From Sphingobium sufflavum (GTDB taxonomy: Bacteria; Pseudomonadota; Alphaproteobacteria; Sphingomonadales; Sphingomonadaceae): DNA of 64,000 bases. Position numbers and translations under genes: made by a program. Below the pieces are notes generated by a model, which ran no database searches, had not been told where the DNA came from, and was given only the letters and a program-made list of their open reading frames with translations. Of this stretch, positions 41,225 to 51,682 are shown one piece after another. The DNA lies in contig NZ_JAJSSH010000010.1 in NCBI RefSeq assembly GCF_021403115.1, positions 124,001 through 188,000 of the forward strand, given 5' to 3'. Every line of letters starts with the position of its first letter. The stretch's first letter is position 1.

Positions 41225-41581
41225 ATGGAAGTGCAGGATTTTGAAGCCATGACCGACGCCGTCCACGCCAAGATCGATTCCATCGTGAAGTCCGCCGATG
41301 TCGTGCTGTTCATGAAGGGCACGCCATTGTTCCCGCAGTGCGGTTTTTCGAGCCGCGCCATCGCCATCCTCGACCATGTCGGCGTCGCCTATGAGAGCGT
41401 CGACGTGTTGCAGGACCAGGATGTGCGGCAGGGCATCAAGGCCTATTCCGACTGGCCGACCATCCCGCAGCTCTATGTAAAGGGCGAGTTTCTGGGCGGC
41501 AGCGACATCATGATGGAGATGTACGAGGCCGGTGAGTTGCAGGAATTGATGACCGCCCGCGGTGTCGCGCGCGCGGAATAA
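41225..41581 (+). CDS. grxD: Monothiol glutaredoxin (Grx4 type)
   Basis: A 118-aa protein with the CGFS active site in [20 protein letters not shown] and [20 protein letters not shown]. It carries and transfers [2Fe-2S] clusters together with the neighbouring BolA. The start may be ATG 41225 or the later Met at codon 9. Confidence 0.96.
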   Translation: MEVQDFEAMTDAVHAKIDSIVKSADVVLFMKGTPLFPQCGFSSRAIAILDHVGVAYESVDVLQDQDVRQGIKAYSDWPTIPQLYVKGEFLGGSDIMMEMYEAGELQELMTARGVARAE

Positions 41582-41631
41582 GCGCGGGGCGCAAAGCCCA
41601 GCAGGCGAGTGCGCAACAGGGGGAACCGGGC

Positions 41632-42486
41632 GTGAGTGAAAATTATGTGCTGACGCTCGCCTGCGACGATCGGCCGGGCCTTGTCATGGCGGTCGCGCAG
41701 CATCTGTTCGAGCGCGGCGGCAATATCGTGGACGCGCAGCAGTTCGACGACGCCAGCACCGGGCGGTTCTTCATGCGCGTGGTGTTCCAGCAGCAGACGG
41801 CGGCGGACCTGTCCTTCGAGGCGGGGTTCGCGCCGGTGGCGGAGCGATATGGTATGCAATGGTCGTTCCGGCCGTTGCGGGCGCGGCGGCGGGTGCTGAT
41901 CCTCGTCTCCAAGTTCGACCATTGCCTGATCGACCTGTTGTACCGCTCACGGCTGGGCGAATTGGGCATGGATGTGGTGGGCGTCATCTCCAATCACCCG
42001 CGCGAGGCGCTGGGGCGGCTGGACCTGGGCGACGTGCCCTTCCATTTCCTGCCGATGGCTAAGGACGGCAAGGCGGAGCAGGAAGCGCGCATCCGCGCTA
42101 TCGTGACGGACACCGGCGCGGAGCTGGTCGTGCTGGCCCGCTATATGCAAATCCTCTCCGACGAGATGTCGGAATGGCTGTCGGGGCGCTGCATCAACAT
42201 CCATCACAGCTTCCTGCCCGGTTTCAAGGGCGCGAAACCCTATCATCAGGCCCATGCCCGCGGGGTGAAGATGATTGGCGCGACCGCCCATTATGTGACG
42301 ACCGACCTGGATGAAGGGCCGATCATCAGCCAGGACGTGGAGCATATCACCCATGCCGACACGCCGGAGGATCTGGTCCGCAAGGGGCGCGACATCGAAC
42401 GACGGGTGCTGGCGCGGGCCGTGCGATACCATATCGAGGATCGCGTCCTGCTGAACGGCAGCAAGACGGTGGTGTTCACCGACTGA
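41632..42486 (+). CDS. purU: Formyltetrahydrofolate deformylase
   Basis: A 284-aa enzyme releasing formate from 10-formyl-THF to balance one-carbon units. An N-terminal ACT domain ([20 protein letters not shown]) precedes the formyl-transferase fold with [20 protein letters not shown] and [20 protein letters not shown], where the Asn/His/Asp active-site residues lie. The start is GTG 41632 with AGGGGGAA upstream. It converges with the membrane protein gene, overlapping it by 11 bases. Confidence 0.95.
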   Translation: MSENYVLTLACDDRPGLVMAVAQHLFERGGNIVDAQQFDDASTGRFFMRVVFQQQTAADLSFEAGFAPVAERYGMQWSFRPLRARRRVLILVSKFDHCLIDLLYRSRLGELGMDVVGVISNHPREALGRLDLGDVPFHFLPMAKDGKAEQEARIRAIVTDTGAELVVLARYMQILSDEMSEWLSGRCINIHHSFLPGFKGAKPYHQAHARGVKMIGATAHYVTTDLDEGPIISQDVEHITHADTPEDLVRKGRDIERRVLARAVRYHIEDRVLLNGSKTVVFTD

Positions 42487-44101
42487 CGGGGCGCGACGGC
42501 GGCGCGGACTCCGGCGGCGACCCCAGCGGCCGTTCCAATGCCCGTTCAAGCGTTGGTGCGCAGGTGGCGAGCGGGAGCCAGCAGGGCCAGCCGATCCCGA
42601 TCCGCGGGGCGTAGCGGGCGACGGGCGCCAGCGGCCATGATCCGGGCAGCGGCGTGCGGCTGTGATTGCCGGTGAATGCGCGGGGCCAGAGCGTGCCGGG
42701 CGCGCCATTGCCCAGCCAATGCTCACCACCCGCGAAATCCCGGCGCAGGGCGATGGCCTGCACGGGACCGGTCTTGCCCGCTCCCGCCTGCTGCGGCACC
42801 TGATGATATTCGAAGAAATTGCGGAGAGCGCCCGTGCGATCGGTGATGACCGATTGCGCGAAATAGACATGGGAAAATTCGGCGGCGACGCGGGGGAAGA
42901 GGAGCAGCCGAGCCGGCTGCCCCGCGGCGACGGGCGCCGGGGTGAAACGGATCGCGCTGACTAGCAGCAGGGGGAGCAGGACGGCGGCGGCCTGCACCGG
43001 CCTGCCTCTGGCGAATCGCAGGAAGAGGAGCGCGAACAGGGCGAACAGGGGCAGCATCCATTTGAAATAATGGACATTGCCATAGGCCCACAGGCCGGAC
43101 GGCAGCAGGTCGACATAGGCAAGGGTCAGCGCCGCATGGACGGCGGCGACGGAGCAAAGTAGCAGCGCCTCCGCACGGGCGATCCGCCCGGACAGAGCCG
43201 TGAACAGCATCCCCGCAGCGCCGAGCAGCAGCCATGGACAGGCGGCAAGCAGGCCCTGCCCATCGGGATACCAGGGGCGCGGTTCGATCAGCAGCAACCA
43301 CGCCTTCCACCCCAATTGCCCGAAATTCAGGCCATAGGCGGCGGACAGGCGCAGATAGTCGGTCGGTTGCCAGCCATAGACGGCGAGGTGCAGCGCCGCA
43401 TAGAGGCTCGTCGTCGCCAATCCCGCGACCACCACCGGCCAGAGCGTGGCGACGCGCCGATGCAGGATCGCCGCCCCCGCGACATAGGCCGCAAAGATCA
43501 GCGCGATGGAGCCGTCGGCAAAGCGGGTGGCCGGGATCAGCGCGAGTATGGTGCCGAGCAGCAGGCGGTCGGCCACGCCCTCCCCGCCGGAAAAGGCGAG
43601 GGACCGCGCCGCCGCCTGCCAGATCAGGCAGGCGGAGAGGGTGGTGGTCCAGGGCGTGATCCAGTGCACGCCGATGCGGGGATAGAGCAGGGTGGTCGCC
43701 ACGAAGAGCAGCAGCGCCAGCCGGGAGGAGACGGCGCAGCGCAGCGCAATGGCGCGAAAACCCGCCCATGCGCCGAGCAGGCAGAGGCCGTTCACAAGGC
43801 TGTAGGCGATCCATGTCGGCAACCAGGCGAAGGGCAGCACCGCCAGCGTATAGCCGAAGGGATACCAGTGAGCCGCCGGGGACAGGTCGCCCCGTGCCAG
43901 CGCCCGGATCGACGCGCTATACTGGTCCTGATCGGCCCAGCCCAGCCAGTAGACGGTGGCGTCGGTGGGCAGCCGTTCATGATGGATCGCAGCGATGAGG
44001 ATGTAGAGGAGGGCCAGAGCGACCATCTGCGCGCGCGGGGTCGCCAGCGGTCCCGTCCGCGTGGCGTCGCCGTTCCACCCTCCTGCCTGCCCATGCGCCA
44101 T
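42476..44101 (-). CDS. Large polytopic membrane protein, GT-C-like
   Basis: A 541-aa protein with about ten membrane segments, starting [25 protein letters not shown] lies 5-9 bases before ATG 44101. A first loop with [20 protein letters not shown] and a later [17 protein letters not shown] recall GT-C glycosyltransferases, though the acidic motif is not clear. The C-terminal 40 residues are Pro/Arg-rich and read over the end of purU. Longer in-frame starts exist up to 44332 but lack an RBS. Function not known. Confidence 0.75.
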   Translation of the reverse strand: MAHGQAGGWNGDATRTGPLATPRAQMVALALLYILIAAIHHERLPTDATVYWLGWADQDQYSASIRALARGDLSPAAHWYPFGYTLAVLPFAWLPTWIAYSLVNGLCLLGAWAGFRAIALRCAVSSRLALLLFVATTLLYPRIGVHWITPWTTTLSACLIWQAAARSLAFSGGEGVADRLLLGTILALIPATRFADGSIALIFAAYVAGAAILHRRVATLWPVVVAGLATTSLYAALHLAVYGWQPTDYLRLSAAYGLNFGQLGWKAWLLLIEPRPWYPDGQGLLAACPWLLLGAAGMLFTALSGRIARAEALLLCSVAAVHAALTLAYVDLLPSGLWAYGNVHYFKWMLPLFALFALLFLRFARGRPVQAAAVLLPLLLVSAIRFTPAPVAAGQPARLLLFPRVAAEFSHVYFAQSVITDRTGALRNFFEYHQVPQQAGAGKTGPVQAIALRRDFAGGEHWLGNGAPGTLWPRAFTGNHSRTPLPGSWPLAPVARYAPRIGIGWPCWLPLATCAPTLERALERPLGSPPESAPPSRPVSR

Positions 44102-44354
44102 TATGCTTCCTGTCCTCCCGTAGCCCGGCAGCCGGGAAGGGCGCGCGGGCGATGCGGCTGTCTTTGCGGGGCTTACGCCAAGGGGGCAAGGGGATGGCTG
44201 TCGATTCCTCCGGGTCGTTGCGTCTTGTCCCAGGGGAAAGGGGGAGGGGATAGGCCTCCGGCGGGCCGGCGTCATCCATGGTGAGAGGTTTCGATGAAAA
44301 AGCCCGCCTTTTCTCTTGGCCAGTGCCATCAAAACTGGTAGCGCCCCCTGCGAA

Positions 44355-44431
44355 GCACCCGTAGCTCAGCTGGATAGAGCGTTGCCCTCCGAAGGCAAAG
44401 GCCACACGTTCGAATCGTGTCGGGTGCACCA
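44355..44431 (+). tRNA. tRNA-Arg (anticodon CCG)
   Basis: 77 bases fold into a full cloverleaf: acceptor GCACCCG/CGGGTGC, D-arm GCTC/GAGC, anticodon stem TTGCC/GGCAA with loop CTCCGAA (anticodon CCG), variable AGGCC, T-arm ACACG/CGTGT with TTCGAAT, and an encoded CCA. Reads CGG codons. Confidence 0.97.
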
Positions 44432-44492
44432 TTCCTCCCCATATTCCGACCGCGACCATCCAGAGGCAGGCTTTGCTTCGGGCGCGCTCCCC

Positions 44493-45032
44493 TTATCTCG
44501 CCAGCTTATCCAGATCCTCACGCCGGTTCACATTGGCGGGGATGCTGTCCGTCTCGATCCGGCGGGCGCCGATGCGGTCGGCGAAGTGGCGGACGGCGTG
44601 GCTGGCGGAGGTGGTCAAGATCGCCTCCAATATGGGGAGCGCGGTGACGGGCCATAGCCCGATGACCGGCTGTGCGGCGAGACAGGCCGGAGCGGGGGCG
44701 AGCCGCGCGCGGAGGTTCGCGGGGAGATAGGGGCTGTCGACGCCGCAGGTCAGCACCGCCGCATGGCCGTGGGCGGCTGCATGGCGCAGCGCGCCCGCAA
44801 TGCCGCCCAGCGGGCCCTGATGGGGGACGGGCCAGTCGGGCGCGCAATCATGGCCCGGCTCCTGCCGCCCGACGACGATCACCGCATCGCATTGGGCGGC
44901 CAGCGTATCGACGGCATGGTCGATCAGGCGGCGTCCGTCGAGCAGGGCCTGCGCCTTGTCGCTGCCGAAACGGGTGGAGAGGCCGCCCGCCAGCACCGCG
45001 CCCACTATGCTGCCATGATCCGCGTCGTTCAT
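44493..45032 (-). CDS. mobA: Molybdenum cofactor guanylyltransferase
   Basis: A 179-aa nucleotidyltransferase. GAVLAGGLSTRFGSDKAQAL is the GTP-binding motif and GPLGGIAGALRHAA and TCGVDSPYLPANLRARL follow in family order. It attaches GMP to Mo-molybdopterin for DMSO-reductase-type enzymes. It is slightly shorter than E. coli MobA. Confidence 0.92.
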   Translation of the reverse strand: MNDADHGSIVGAVLAGGLSTRFGSDKAQALLDGRRLIDHAVDTLAAQCDAVIVVGRQEPGHDCAPDWPVPHQGPLGGIAGALRHAAAHGHAAVLTCGVDSPYLPANLRARLAPAPACLAAQPVIGLWPVTALPILEAILTTSASHAVRHFADRIGARRIETDSIPANVNRREDLDKLAR

Positions 45033-45093
45033 GCCGGGGATGATAGGGCGTGCGGCGGGCCGGGGCGATCAGTTTATGCTGTGGGTGGCCGCC

Positions 45094-45582
45094 TCAGACC
45101 GCGCGGCGGCCGAAGACCGGGCGTTGCGGGGCGACGCCGGCCGGGCGCGGGCGTGCGATGGAGGCGGGGGGGGACGGCGCAACCGGCGCGCGGGCGGCAG
45201 GCGGGGCCTCGCCCGTGCCGATGGTGCGCTCCAGCACCGTCATCGTCTCATGAAACAGGCTGCGCAGGCCGCGCACATCCTCGGCCAGGGCATCGGGCAG
45301 CTCGGTGCGATCCTCGATGCAGCGGCGCGCGGTCATCTCCAGATATTGCGACAGTTCCGCCACCCGCTCCGCCCCCAATTGGCGCGATTCGCCCTTCAGG
45401 CTGTGCGCGGGCAGGACGAGCGCGGTCGCGCTGCGGGCCTGCATGGCGTTCTCGATCGCGTGGATGGAGGTGACGCCGTCCTGCCGATAATAGCCAAGGA
45501 TACGGGGCAGCGCCGACCCCAGCTCGCGCCGGGCGGTGGCGAGATCGGTATCGCTGATGAGTGGAAGATCACGATAGGACAT
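45094..45582 (-). CDS. Hpt-domain phosphotransfer protein
   Basis: A 162-aa protein. VLPAHSLKGESRQLGAERVA contains the phosphorylatable His of an Hpt domain, inside a four-helix bundle that ends near residue 120. The last 45 residues are Pro/Ala-rich. No sensor kinase or receiver gene is next to it, so it is an orphan relay component. Its partner cannot be told from here. Confidence 0.85.
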   Translation of the reverse strand: MSYRDLPLISDTDLATARRELGSALPRILGYYRQDGVTSIHAIENAMQARSATALVLPAHSLKGESRQLGAERVAELSQYLEMTARRCIEDRTELPDALAEDVRGLRSLFHETMTVLERTIGTGEAPPAARAPVAPSPPASIARPRPAGVAPQRPVFGRRAV

Positions 45583-45786
45583 GACGTCGCATCTTCTCCG
45601 TTCGGGGATGAAATCGAACAGGGAGCATTGATCCTGAGCAGTAAAGATGTGTTTAATTCGCGGTCTTTTCTGCGGCGTCTTTTGCCTCCGTCAGTCGAAG
45701 AGGGGACGGGGCAAGCGGGCGCGCGGACCGGGACGGTATAGCGGGAATCCAGCCGTTTCCATCTCTGTTCCGTACCCCTGACGGGT

Positions 45787-46017
45787 TCACGCGCCATGGG
45801 GTGTCAGCAGAAATTGCGTGGCGTCCGCGTCGTCGGAGAGGGTGCATTGCCATCCGCGTGCATGGGCCATGTCCGGCACGTCCCGGCGCGCGATGGGATC
45901 GTCGGAGATCAGCAGCACGGGCGCGCCGCCGCGCATCGCCCTGGCCGCGCGTAACACGGGCCAGGGACAGCGCATACCGCGCGCGTCGACGATCAGCGGG
46001 GCCGGTTGTTCGGCCAT
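45787..46017 (-). CDS. TusA/SirA family sulfurtransferase-like protein
   Basis: A 76-aa protein with VDARGMRCPWPVLRAARAMR, the CPxP active-site motif of TusA-like proteins, and a following PVLLISDDPIARRDVPDMAH. TusA carries persulfide sulfur for tRNA thiolation or other acceptors; many members have other uses. It starts 10 bases after the der stop and so is probably in its operon. Confidence 0.88.
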   Translation of the reverse strand: MAEQPAPLIVDARGMRCPWPVLRAARAMRGGAPVLLISDDPIARRDVPDMAHARGWQCTLSDDADATQFLLTPHGA

Positions 46018-46027
46018 GACCGGCGGA

Positions 46028-47419
46028 TCAGCGTTTCTTGGCCTTGTCGAAGGGGTTGGTGCTGCCGCGCAGGTTCAGCCGCACCGGCACCGCGCCAAAG
46101 CCCAGCTCCTTGCGGATGCCGTTGACCAGATAGCGGCGATAGCTTTCCGGCAGTTCGTCGAGTCGGTTGCCGAAGACGGAGAAGGTCGGCGGGCGGGTGC
46201 GAACCTGCGTGATATAGCGCAGCTTGATCCGCTTGCCGCCAGGGGCCGGGGGCGGGTTGGCCTCCAGCGCCTCGTCGAACCAGCGGTTGAGGAGCGATGT
46301 CTGAATCCGCTTCGACCATGCCTCCCGCGTTTCGAACGCGGCGTTGATGAGGTCGTCGATACCCTTGCCGGTCGCGCCGGAAATGGTGAGCAGCGGCACG
46401 CCCCGGCATTGCGCCAGCCCTTCGTTCAGGGCCGCACGGACGCCCTGATAGAGCGACGAGCCATTTTCCGACACATCCCATTTGTTGAGCGCGATGATGA
46501 GGGCCCGCCCCTCCTGCAACACCTTGTCGGCAATCTTGAGATCCTGCACCTCCAGCCCAAGCGTCGCGTCAAGGAGGAGGACGACCACCTCCGCGAAATC
46601 GACTGCGTGGAGGGCGTCGGCAACGGACAGCTTCTCCAGCTTGTCCTGCACCTTCGCCCGCTTGCGCATACCCGCCGTGTCGATCAGCCGCACGTCGCGC
46701 ATCTCATTGTCGAAGTCGCGCCACTGCCAGTCGACGGCGATGGAATCGCGGGTGATGCCCGCTTCCGGCCCGGTGATGAGACGGTCCTCGCCCAATATCT
46801 TGTTGATGAGCGTGGATTTGCCCGCGTTGGGGCGGCCGACGATGGCGAGTTTCAGGGGGCCACGATAGTCCTCGTCCTCCGCATCGCCTTCGGTATCGTC
46901 GCCAAATTCATCCTCCTCCCGCTCGATATGCGGGCGGATGGCGCCGAACAGGTCGGCCAGCCCCTGACCATGTTCAGCGGAGAAGGCGACGGGTTCGCCA
47001 AAGCCGAGCGAGAACGCCTCCATGATGCCATGGTCGCCCTGGCTGCCCTCCGCCTTGTTGGCGAGGACGACGACGGGCGTGTCGCCAGCGCGCAGCCAGC
47101 GGGCGATATGCTCGTCCAGCGGCATCAGGCCAGCGCGGGCGTCGATGACGAACAGGGCGAGGTCGGCGTCCTGCACCGCAGCCTCCGTCTGCGCGCGCAT
47201 ACGGCCGGGCAGCGTCTCGATCGCGTCTTCCTCGAAACCCGCCGTGTCGACGATGCGGAATTTCAGGCCGAGCAGTTCGGCTTCGCCCTCACGCCGGTCG
47301 CGGGTGACGCCGGGCATATCGTCCACCAGCGCCAGCTTCTTGCCGACGAGGCGGTTGAACAGGGTCGATTTGCCGACATTGGGGCGCCCGACAATGGCGA
47401 TGCGTGGCGCGGGCGGCAT
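46028..47419 (-). CDS. der: Ribosome-assembly GTPase Der (EngA)
   Basis: A 463-aa protein with two G domains: GRPNVGKSTLFNRLVG near the start and GRPNAGKSTLINKILG near residue 205, each with its DTAG and NKxD-type motifs (VVLANKAE, ALNKWD), and a C-terminal KH-like domain. It is required for 50S subunit assembly. The neighbouring bamB gene order matches that of many proteobacteria. Confidence 0.97.
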   Translation of the reverse strand: MPPAPRIAIVGRPNVGKSTLFNRLVGKKLALVDDMPGVTRDRREGEAELLGLKFRIVDTAGFEEDAIETLPGRMRAQTEAAVQDADLALFVIDARAGLMPLDEHIARWLRAGDTPVVVLANKAEGSQGDHGIMEAFSLGFGEPVAFSAEHGQGLADLFGAIRPHIEREEDEFGDDTEGDAEDEDYRGPLKLAIVGRPNAGKSTLINKILGEDRLITGPEAGITRDSIAVDWQWRDFDNEMRDVRLIDTAGMRKRAKVQDKLEKLSVADALHAVDFAEVVVLLLDATLGLEVQDLKIADKVLQEGRALIIALNKWDVSENGSSLYQGVRAALNEGLAQCRGVPLLTISGATGKGIDDLINAAFETREAWSKRIQTSLLNRWFDEALEANPPPAPGGKRIKLRYITQVRTRPPTFSVFGNRLDELPESYRRYLVNGIRKELGFGAVPVRLNLRGSTNPFDKAKKR

Positions 47420-47496
47420 GGTGGCGAAATCTCTCTGGTTGGTGGGCCGCCGGAGCGGCCAGTAAAATCAAACGGCCAATAGCATGGCGTGGCCCA

Positions 47497-48855
47497 TCAG
47501 CGATAGGCGACGAGTCGCCCATCGTCGGTGAGGATATAGAGCATCCCGTCGGCGGCGACAGGGGCCAGCGACATCGCGCCTTTCATCTCCCGCTCGTGCC
47601 GGATCGACCCGTTGGCTGGGTCCACCTCGGTCAGCTTGCCCTCCGTCGAGACGAGGATGAGGCGGCCACCGGCCAGCAACGGACCGTGCCAGCGCACGAT
47701 CCCGCTCTTCTTCTTCTCATTCTCGAAGGCGGTGAGCTGGCTGATCCAGCGGATCTTGCCGGTCGCGCGCTCGACGCAGAACAGGCGGCTGGCATCGGTG
47801 ACGACGAAGACCCAGTCCCCCGCGATGGCCGGAGTGGCGACGCCCGCGATGTTGATTTCCCACAGGCGCTGGCCGCTGACCAGTTCATAGGAGGCCATGC
47901 GGCCGCCCTGCCCGATGGCGAAGACGCGGCCACGGTCGATCACCGGATCGGCGTCGATGTCGGTCAGCGCGGCGACGGTGGTGGAGATGCTGGTGCGGCT
48001 GAGCGCATCGCCCCACAGCACGCGGCCATTCTCATAGCGATAGGCGGTGAGTTCGCCGGAGCTGAAGCCCGCGATCACCGTGCCCTGCGCCGCCGCCGGG
48101 GCGGCCACGCCAAAGATGGCGGTGGACTGCACCGTGCCGCTTTCGGTCCAGACGACCGTGCCGTCTTCCTGCGACAGGGCGAAAATCTGGTTATCCTGGC
48201 TCATCACATAGATATGGCCATTGGCGACGGTGGCCGAGCCGCGCAGCGGGCCGCCGGGGCGCTTCTTCCATAACTGGCTGCCGTCCGCGATGTTGAGCGC
48301 TGCGACATCGCCGATGCCGGTGGTGACGTAGAGGCGGTCGCCGCCGACGGACACGCCGCCGCCGAATTCCGCATTATTGCCCTTGCCGTCCTTGTCGCGG
48401 ACGCTGCTGGTCCACAGGCGCGCGCCGCTCTTTGCATCGAACGCCGAGACGGTGGCGTTGGTGTCGATGACATAGAGCTTGCCGCCGCTGATGACGGGGG
48501 AGGAGGCGAGGCGCGCACGCTTGCCGCCGCCAGCGATGGAGGTGGACCAGGCCTGGTTCAGGCTTTCGCCCAGCGCGACATGGCCCATCGCCTTGCTGCT
48601 GTCGCCGCCCGGCTGCGCCCAGTCCGCATTGGTGGTGGGCGCGGGCAGGGTGACGGGCGTGTTGGCCACGCTGTCGTCCACGACCACCAGTTGGTTGCCG
48701 CCCAGGATGGACGTGCGGTTGCCCAGCACCGGCGTGGTCGACTTGGGCTTGTTGCCCCGACCGCCACATGCCGCCAGCGTCAGCACGCTGCACCCCATCA
48801 GGGCGAAGGCGGCGATCCGAACGGTGGACTGTTTGAGGCCGGACTTATTGGGCAT
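47497..48855 (-). CDS. bamB: Outer membrane assembly lipoprotein BamB
   Basis: A 452-aa beta-propeller protein. The N-terminus ends in a lipobox-like LTLAACGGRG, so the protein is lipid-anchored. Repeated PQQ-like blades follow (GKLYVIDTNATVSAFDAKSG, YVTTGIGDVAALNIADGSQL, WIFGVAAPAA-type turns). BamB supports BamA in inserting outer-membrane proteins. It overlaps the YfgM-like gene by 11 bases and precedes der. Confidence 0.93.
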   Translation of the reverse strand: MPNKSGLKQSTVRIAAFALMGCSVLTLAACGGRGNKPKSTTPVLGNRTSILGGNQLVVVDDSVANTPVTLPAPTTNADWAQPGGDSSKAMGHVALGESLNQAWSTSIAGGGKRARLASSPVISGGKLYVIDTNATVSAFDAKSGARLWTSSVRDKDGKGNNAEFGGGVSVGGDRLYVTTGIGDVAALNIADGSQLWKKRPGGPLRGSATVANGHIYVMSQDNQIFALSQEDGTVVWTESGTVQSTAIFGVAAPAAAQGTVIAGFSSGELTAYRYENGRVLWGDALSRTSISTTVAALTDIDADPVIDRGRVFAIGQGGRMASYELVSGQRLWEINIAGVATPAIAGDWVFVVTDASRLFCVERATGKIRWISQLTAFENEKKKSGIVRWHGPLLAGGRLILVSTEGKLTEVDPANGSIRHEREMKGAMSLAPVAADGMLYILTDDGRLVAYR

Positions 48856-49561
48856 TGGCGCTGTTGTCCTTCGTTTCGCCGGGGCGCGGCGGCATTTGCG
48901 CGTCCACCCCCAATAGGCTGGCCATCTGAACGGCCCGTGTCTGAATGGTGCGGGGAACGCCCGTATCCTTGGCGATATTGGCGAACAGGGCGCCCGCCAG
49001 ATCGCGCTTGCCCAGCTTCATATAGGCCAGCGCGCTCATCTCGCCCGCGCTGCCGAACCAAGGGTTGCCGCTTTCCGACAGGGGCTTGAGACGGTCGATG
49101 ACCGCCTGCGGGGCCATCGTGTCGAATTCCAGCGCCGTCTGGCGCACCAGCGCGAGGTCGCGATAGGGCTGGGCCAGCGTGGCGTCGGCCGCGATCGCGC
49201 GATAGGCGGCGATGGCGCCCTTGGCGTCTTCCTTCTCACTCTTGATACCGGCCTGCACGAGTAGGGCGCCGGCGCGATAGCCATCCTGATCGGTCCCCGC
49301 GAGGGTGGCCAGCGCGGCGTCGTCGGGCTTGCCCGACACGGCAGCGGTGAGCGCGGCGGTGTAGCGTTCGCCCGCCTCGTCCGCCGCGGCATGGGTGTGG
49401 TTCTGCCACAGCAGCCAGCCGCCGAACGCGATCAGCCCCGCCACGATCAGGCCGCCGATCAGCAGGCCGTAACGCTTGCCGAAATTCGACAGGTCATCCT
49501 GCCGCACGGCTTCATCCACCTCGCGCATGAAGGCGTCGTTCGGGGCCGGCGTCAGGGCCAA
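48845..49561 (-). CDS. YfgM-like tetratricopeptide membrane protein
   Basis: A 238-aa protein (from TTG 49561) with one membrane segment (GLLIGGLIVAGLIAFGGWLL) and a TPR-containing periplasmic domain, the YfgM/TPR_21 pattern. YfgM works with periplasmic chaperones and lies before bamB in many genomes. TTG 49561 has an excellent RBS, GAGGAG, 7 bases before it, and gives a N-terminus LALTPAPNDAF; an ATG at 49585 is the alternative. TTG is favoured. Confidence 0.88.
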   Translation of the reverse strand: MALTPAPNDAFMREVDEAVRQDDLSNFGKRYGLLIGGLIVAGLIAFGGWLLWQNHTHAAADEAGERYTAALTAAVSGKPDDAALATLAGTDQDGYRAGALLVQAGIKSEKEDAKGAIAAYRAIAADATLAQPYRDLALVRQTALEFDTMAPQAVIDRLKPLSESGNPWFGSAGEMSALAYMKLGKRDLAGALFANIAKDTGVPRTIQTRAVQMASLLGVDAQMPPRPGETKDNSANAQ

Positions 49562-49671
49562 ATCGTCTCTCCTCGCGATGGGCAAGTCAAAGGGTTGGAA
49601 ATAGAAGGCTGGTTGCTTAGCCGCGCACGCGGTTGAAGGCCATGATTTTTTGGCCGGTCATTCCCAGGCTC

Positions 49672-50544
49672 TCATTTCTTGGGCCGGTACACCTGGTCTT
49701 CCGTGGGAAAGTTGCGCGCGCGCACGTCGGCGGCATAGTGGGCGGCGGTCTCGCCGATGCTGGTCGCCAGATCGGCGTAGCGTTTGACGAAGCGGGGCAC
49801 GCGGTCGAACATGCCGAGCATGTCGTCGATCACCAGCACCTGCCCATCGCATTGCGCCGATGCGCCGATGCCGATGGTGGGCACATCGACGCTCTGCGTG
49901 GCGGCGATGGCGATCTCCTCCATCACCCCTTCGATTACCATGCCGAACGCGCCCGCCCGCGCCACGGCCTGCGCGTCGGCGATGATCTTGTCATGTTCCT
50001 CCCGGCTCTTGCCCCGCGCGGCATAGCCGCCCAGCGCGTTCACCGCCTGCGGCGTCAGGCCGATATGGCCCATGACGGGAATACCGCGCTGGCTGAGGAA
50101 GCTGATCGTCTCCGCCATCGCTTGTCCACCTTCCAGCTTCACCGCGGCGCAGCCGGTTTCGGCCATGATCCGGCTGGCCGAGGCGAACGCCTGCTGCGGT
50201 GACGCCTCATAGCTGCCGAAGGGCATGTCGACGATGACGACGCTGTGATAGCTGCCGCGCACCACCGCCGCGCCATGAGCGATCATCATGTCCAGCGTGA
50301 CGGACAGGGTGGAGGGCAGGCCATAGATCACCTGCCCCAGCGAGTCCCCGACCAGCAGCATGTCGCAATGGGTGTCGAGGATCTGCGCCATGCGCGCCGT
50401 ATAGGCGGTGAGCATGACGAGCGGTTCCTGCGTCCGGCCATCGACCTTGCGCCGCTGGATCGCGGGTACGGTCAGCCGCTTGATCGGCGCGGGCGTGGGG
50501 TTCGCGCGACTGGTCGAGGTGTCGAGGACGAAGGTGGTGGACAT
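49672..50544 (-). CDS. panB: 3-methyl-2-oxobutanoate hydroxymethyltransferase
   Basis: A 290-aa enzyme of pantothenate synthesis that makes ketopantoate from 2-oxoisovalerate and methylene-[43 protein letters not shown] with the metal-binding Asp, VKLEGG and [20 protein letters not shown] are family motifs. No other pan gene is adjacent. Confidence 0.97.
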   Translation of the reverse strand: MSTTFVLDTSTSRANPTPAPIKRLTVPAIQRRKVDGRTQEPLVMLTAYTARMAQILDTHCDMLLVGDSLGQVIYGLPSTLSVTLDMMIAHGAAVVRGSYHSVVIVDMPFGSYEASPQQAFASASRIMAETGCAAVKLEGGQAMAETISFLSQRGIPVMGHIGLTPQAVNALGGYAARGKSREEHDKIIADAQAVARAGAFGMVIEGVMEEIAIAATQSVDVPTIGIGASAQCDGQVLVIDDMLGMFDRVPRFVKRYADLATSIGETAAHYAADVRARNFPTEDQVYRPKK

Positions 50545-50634
50545 GGGGACGCCTTGTAACGAAGTCGGGACGGGGTGGCGAGTCTGAGGAAAGGGGATGC
50601 AGGGCCGGGTACGGGCAGGCTGAACCCTGTCGCC

Positions 50635-51549
50635 CTATTCGACGCGCTTTACGGTCAGGCCCTTTGCGGCCAGCAGTTCCTGCACGCTGCCCTTGCCCGC
50701 CAGATGGCCTGCGCCGACCGCGACGAAGACGGTGCCGGGCTGCGCCATTCGATGGGCGATCCATGTCGCCCAGTTGCGGTTGCGCTGGTAGAGCAGGGCC
50801 TCCGCAATCTCCGGCATGTCCTTGAGCGAATCATTCATGTCGTCGGCCAGTGCGCCGGGACGCCCGGCGGACCATTCGCTGACCATGCGGGCGATCTCCG
50901 CCTCCGCTTTCTCCGCCTCCGCGATAGTGGCGGTGAGGAAACGGACCTGCGTCGCCTCCGGCAATCCGGCGAAGAAGCCGAGCTGTTCGTCGACGCTTTC
51001 CAGCGCCAGCACCGGCTTGCCCTTGGTCGTCGCGGTGTTCTTCAGCACCTCGTCCACCCCGGCATCGGGATCATAGCCCAGCTTCTCCAGCGGGGCGATG
51101 GACAGCGAGACGGCGGCGAACCATGGATGGAAAGGCTCCAGATGCGCGCGCGGTATGCCGAGGCGGTCGAGCAGCGCGAAATAGCGGGCGCGGGTCGCGG
51201 CATCCAGCTTCTCGCTAAGCGGCGGGCCGTTGGCGTCGATGGCGAGGCGGGCGGTCGTTTTCGCCACTTCCGTATCGGTCGGCACCGTTTCCAGCACCAG
51301 CGCGGACGATTGGTCGAACGCTGCCCTTACCGGACCGTGGAACCAGCGCACTTCGCGGCGCAGGACATGGATGGTGCCGAACAGATAAAGGGTGGTGTCC
51401 TTGTCCCGCACCACCCACAGCGCCGGTTTCGCCAGCGTCTCCTTCGTCACGGTGCGCGCGCCGATGGGCGCGAAGCCGGGCGAGGTGAGCAGCAGGATCG
51501 CGGCAAAGCCGGTGGCGAGGCGGGTCAGGAAGCGGGTGAGGACGGGCAT
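50635..51549 (-). CDS. TraB/GumN family protein
   Basis: A 304-aa protein starting MPVLTRFLTRLATGFAAILL; the first 30 residues are a signal peptide or anchor. GTIHVLRREVRWFHGPVRAA and a C-terminal VFVAVGAGHLAGKGSVQELL contain the two GxxH motifs of the TraB/PrgY/GumN family, proposed metal-dependent proteases. Its biological role in these bacteria is not known. Confidence 0.88.
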   Translation of the reverse strand: MPVLTRFLTRLATGFAAILLLTSPGFAPIGARTVTKETLAKPALWVVRDKDTTLYLFGTIHVLRREVRWFHGPVRAAFDQSSALVLETVPTDTEVAKTTARLAIDANGPPLSEKLDAATRARYFALLDRLGIPRAHLEPFHPWFAAVSLSIAPLEKLGYDPDAGVDEVLKNTATTKGKPVLALESVDEQLGFFAGLPEATQVRFLTATIAEAEKAEAEIARMVSEWSAGRPGALADDMNDSLKDMPEIAEALLYQRNRNWATWIAHRMAQPGTVFVAVGAGHLAGKGSVQELLAAKGLTVKRVE

Positions 51550-51682
51550 GTCCCTCCTTTCGCCGCTTTGCGGGCCGGGCGCAAGTAATGGCGGGCTGGA
51601 TGCCGCCTTGCTTGACCCGAACCGGCCCTTGCGCCAAAGCGACGCCCATTGAATCCATGCCCCCAACGACAGGCGGACGAGC

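Noticed and set aside
42476..42486. Frameshift at the end of the large membrane protein because it overlaps purU
   Set aside because: An 11-base tail-to-tail overlap of convergent genes is ordinary and both stops are clear.
44102..44332. N-terminal extension of the large membrane protein
   Set aside because: The extra 77 residues are basic low-complexity sequence without RBS; ATG 44101 has a good one and leads straight to the first membrane segment.
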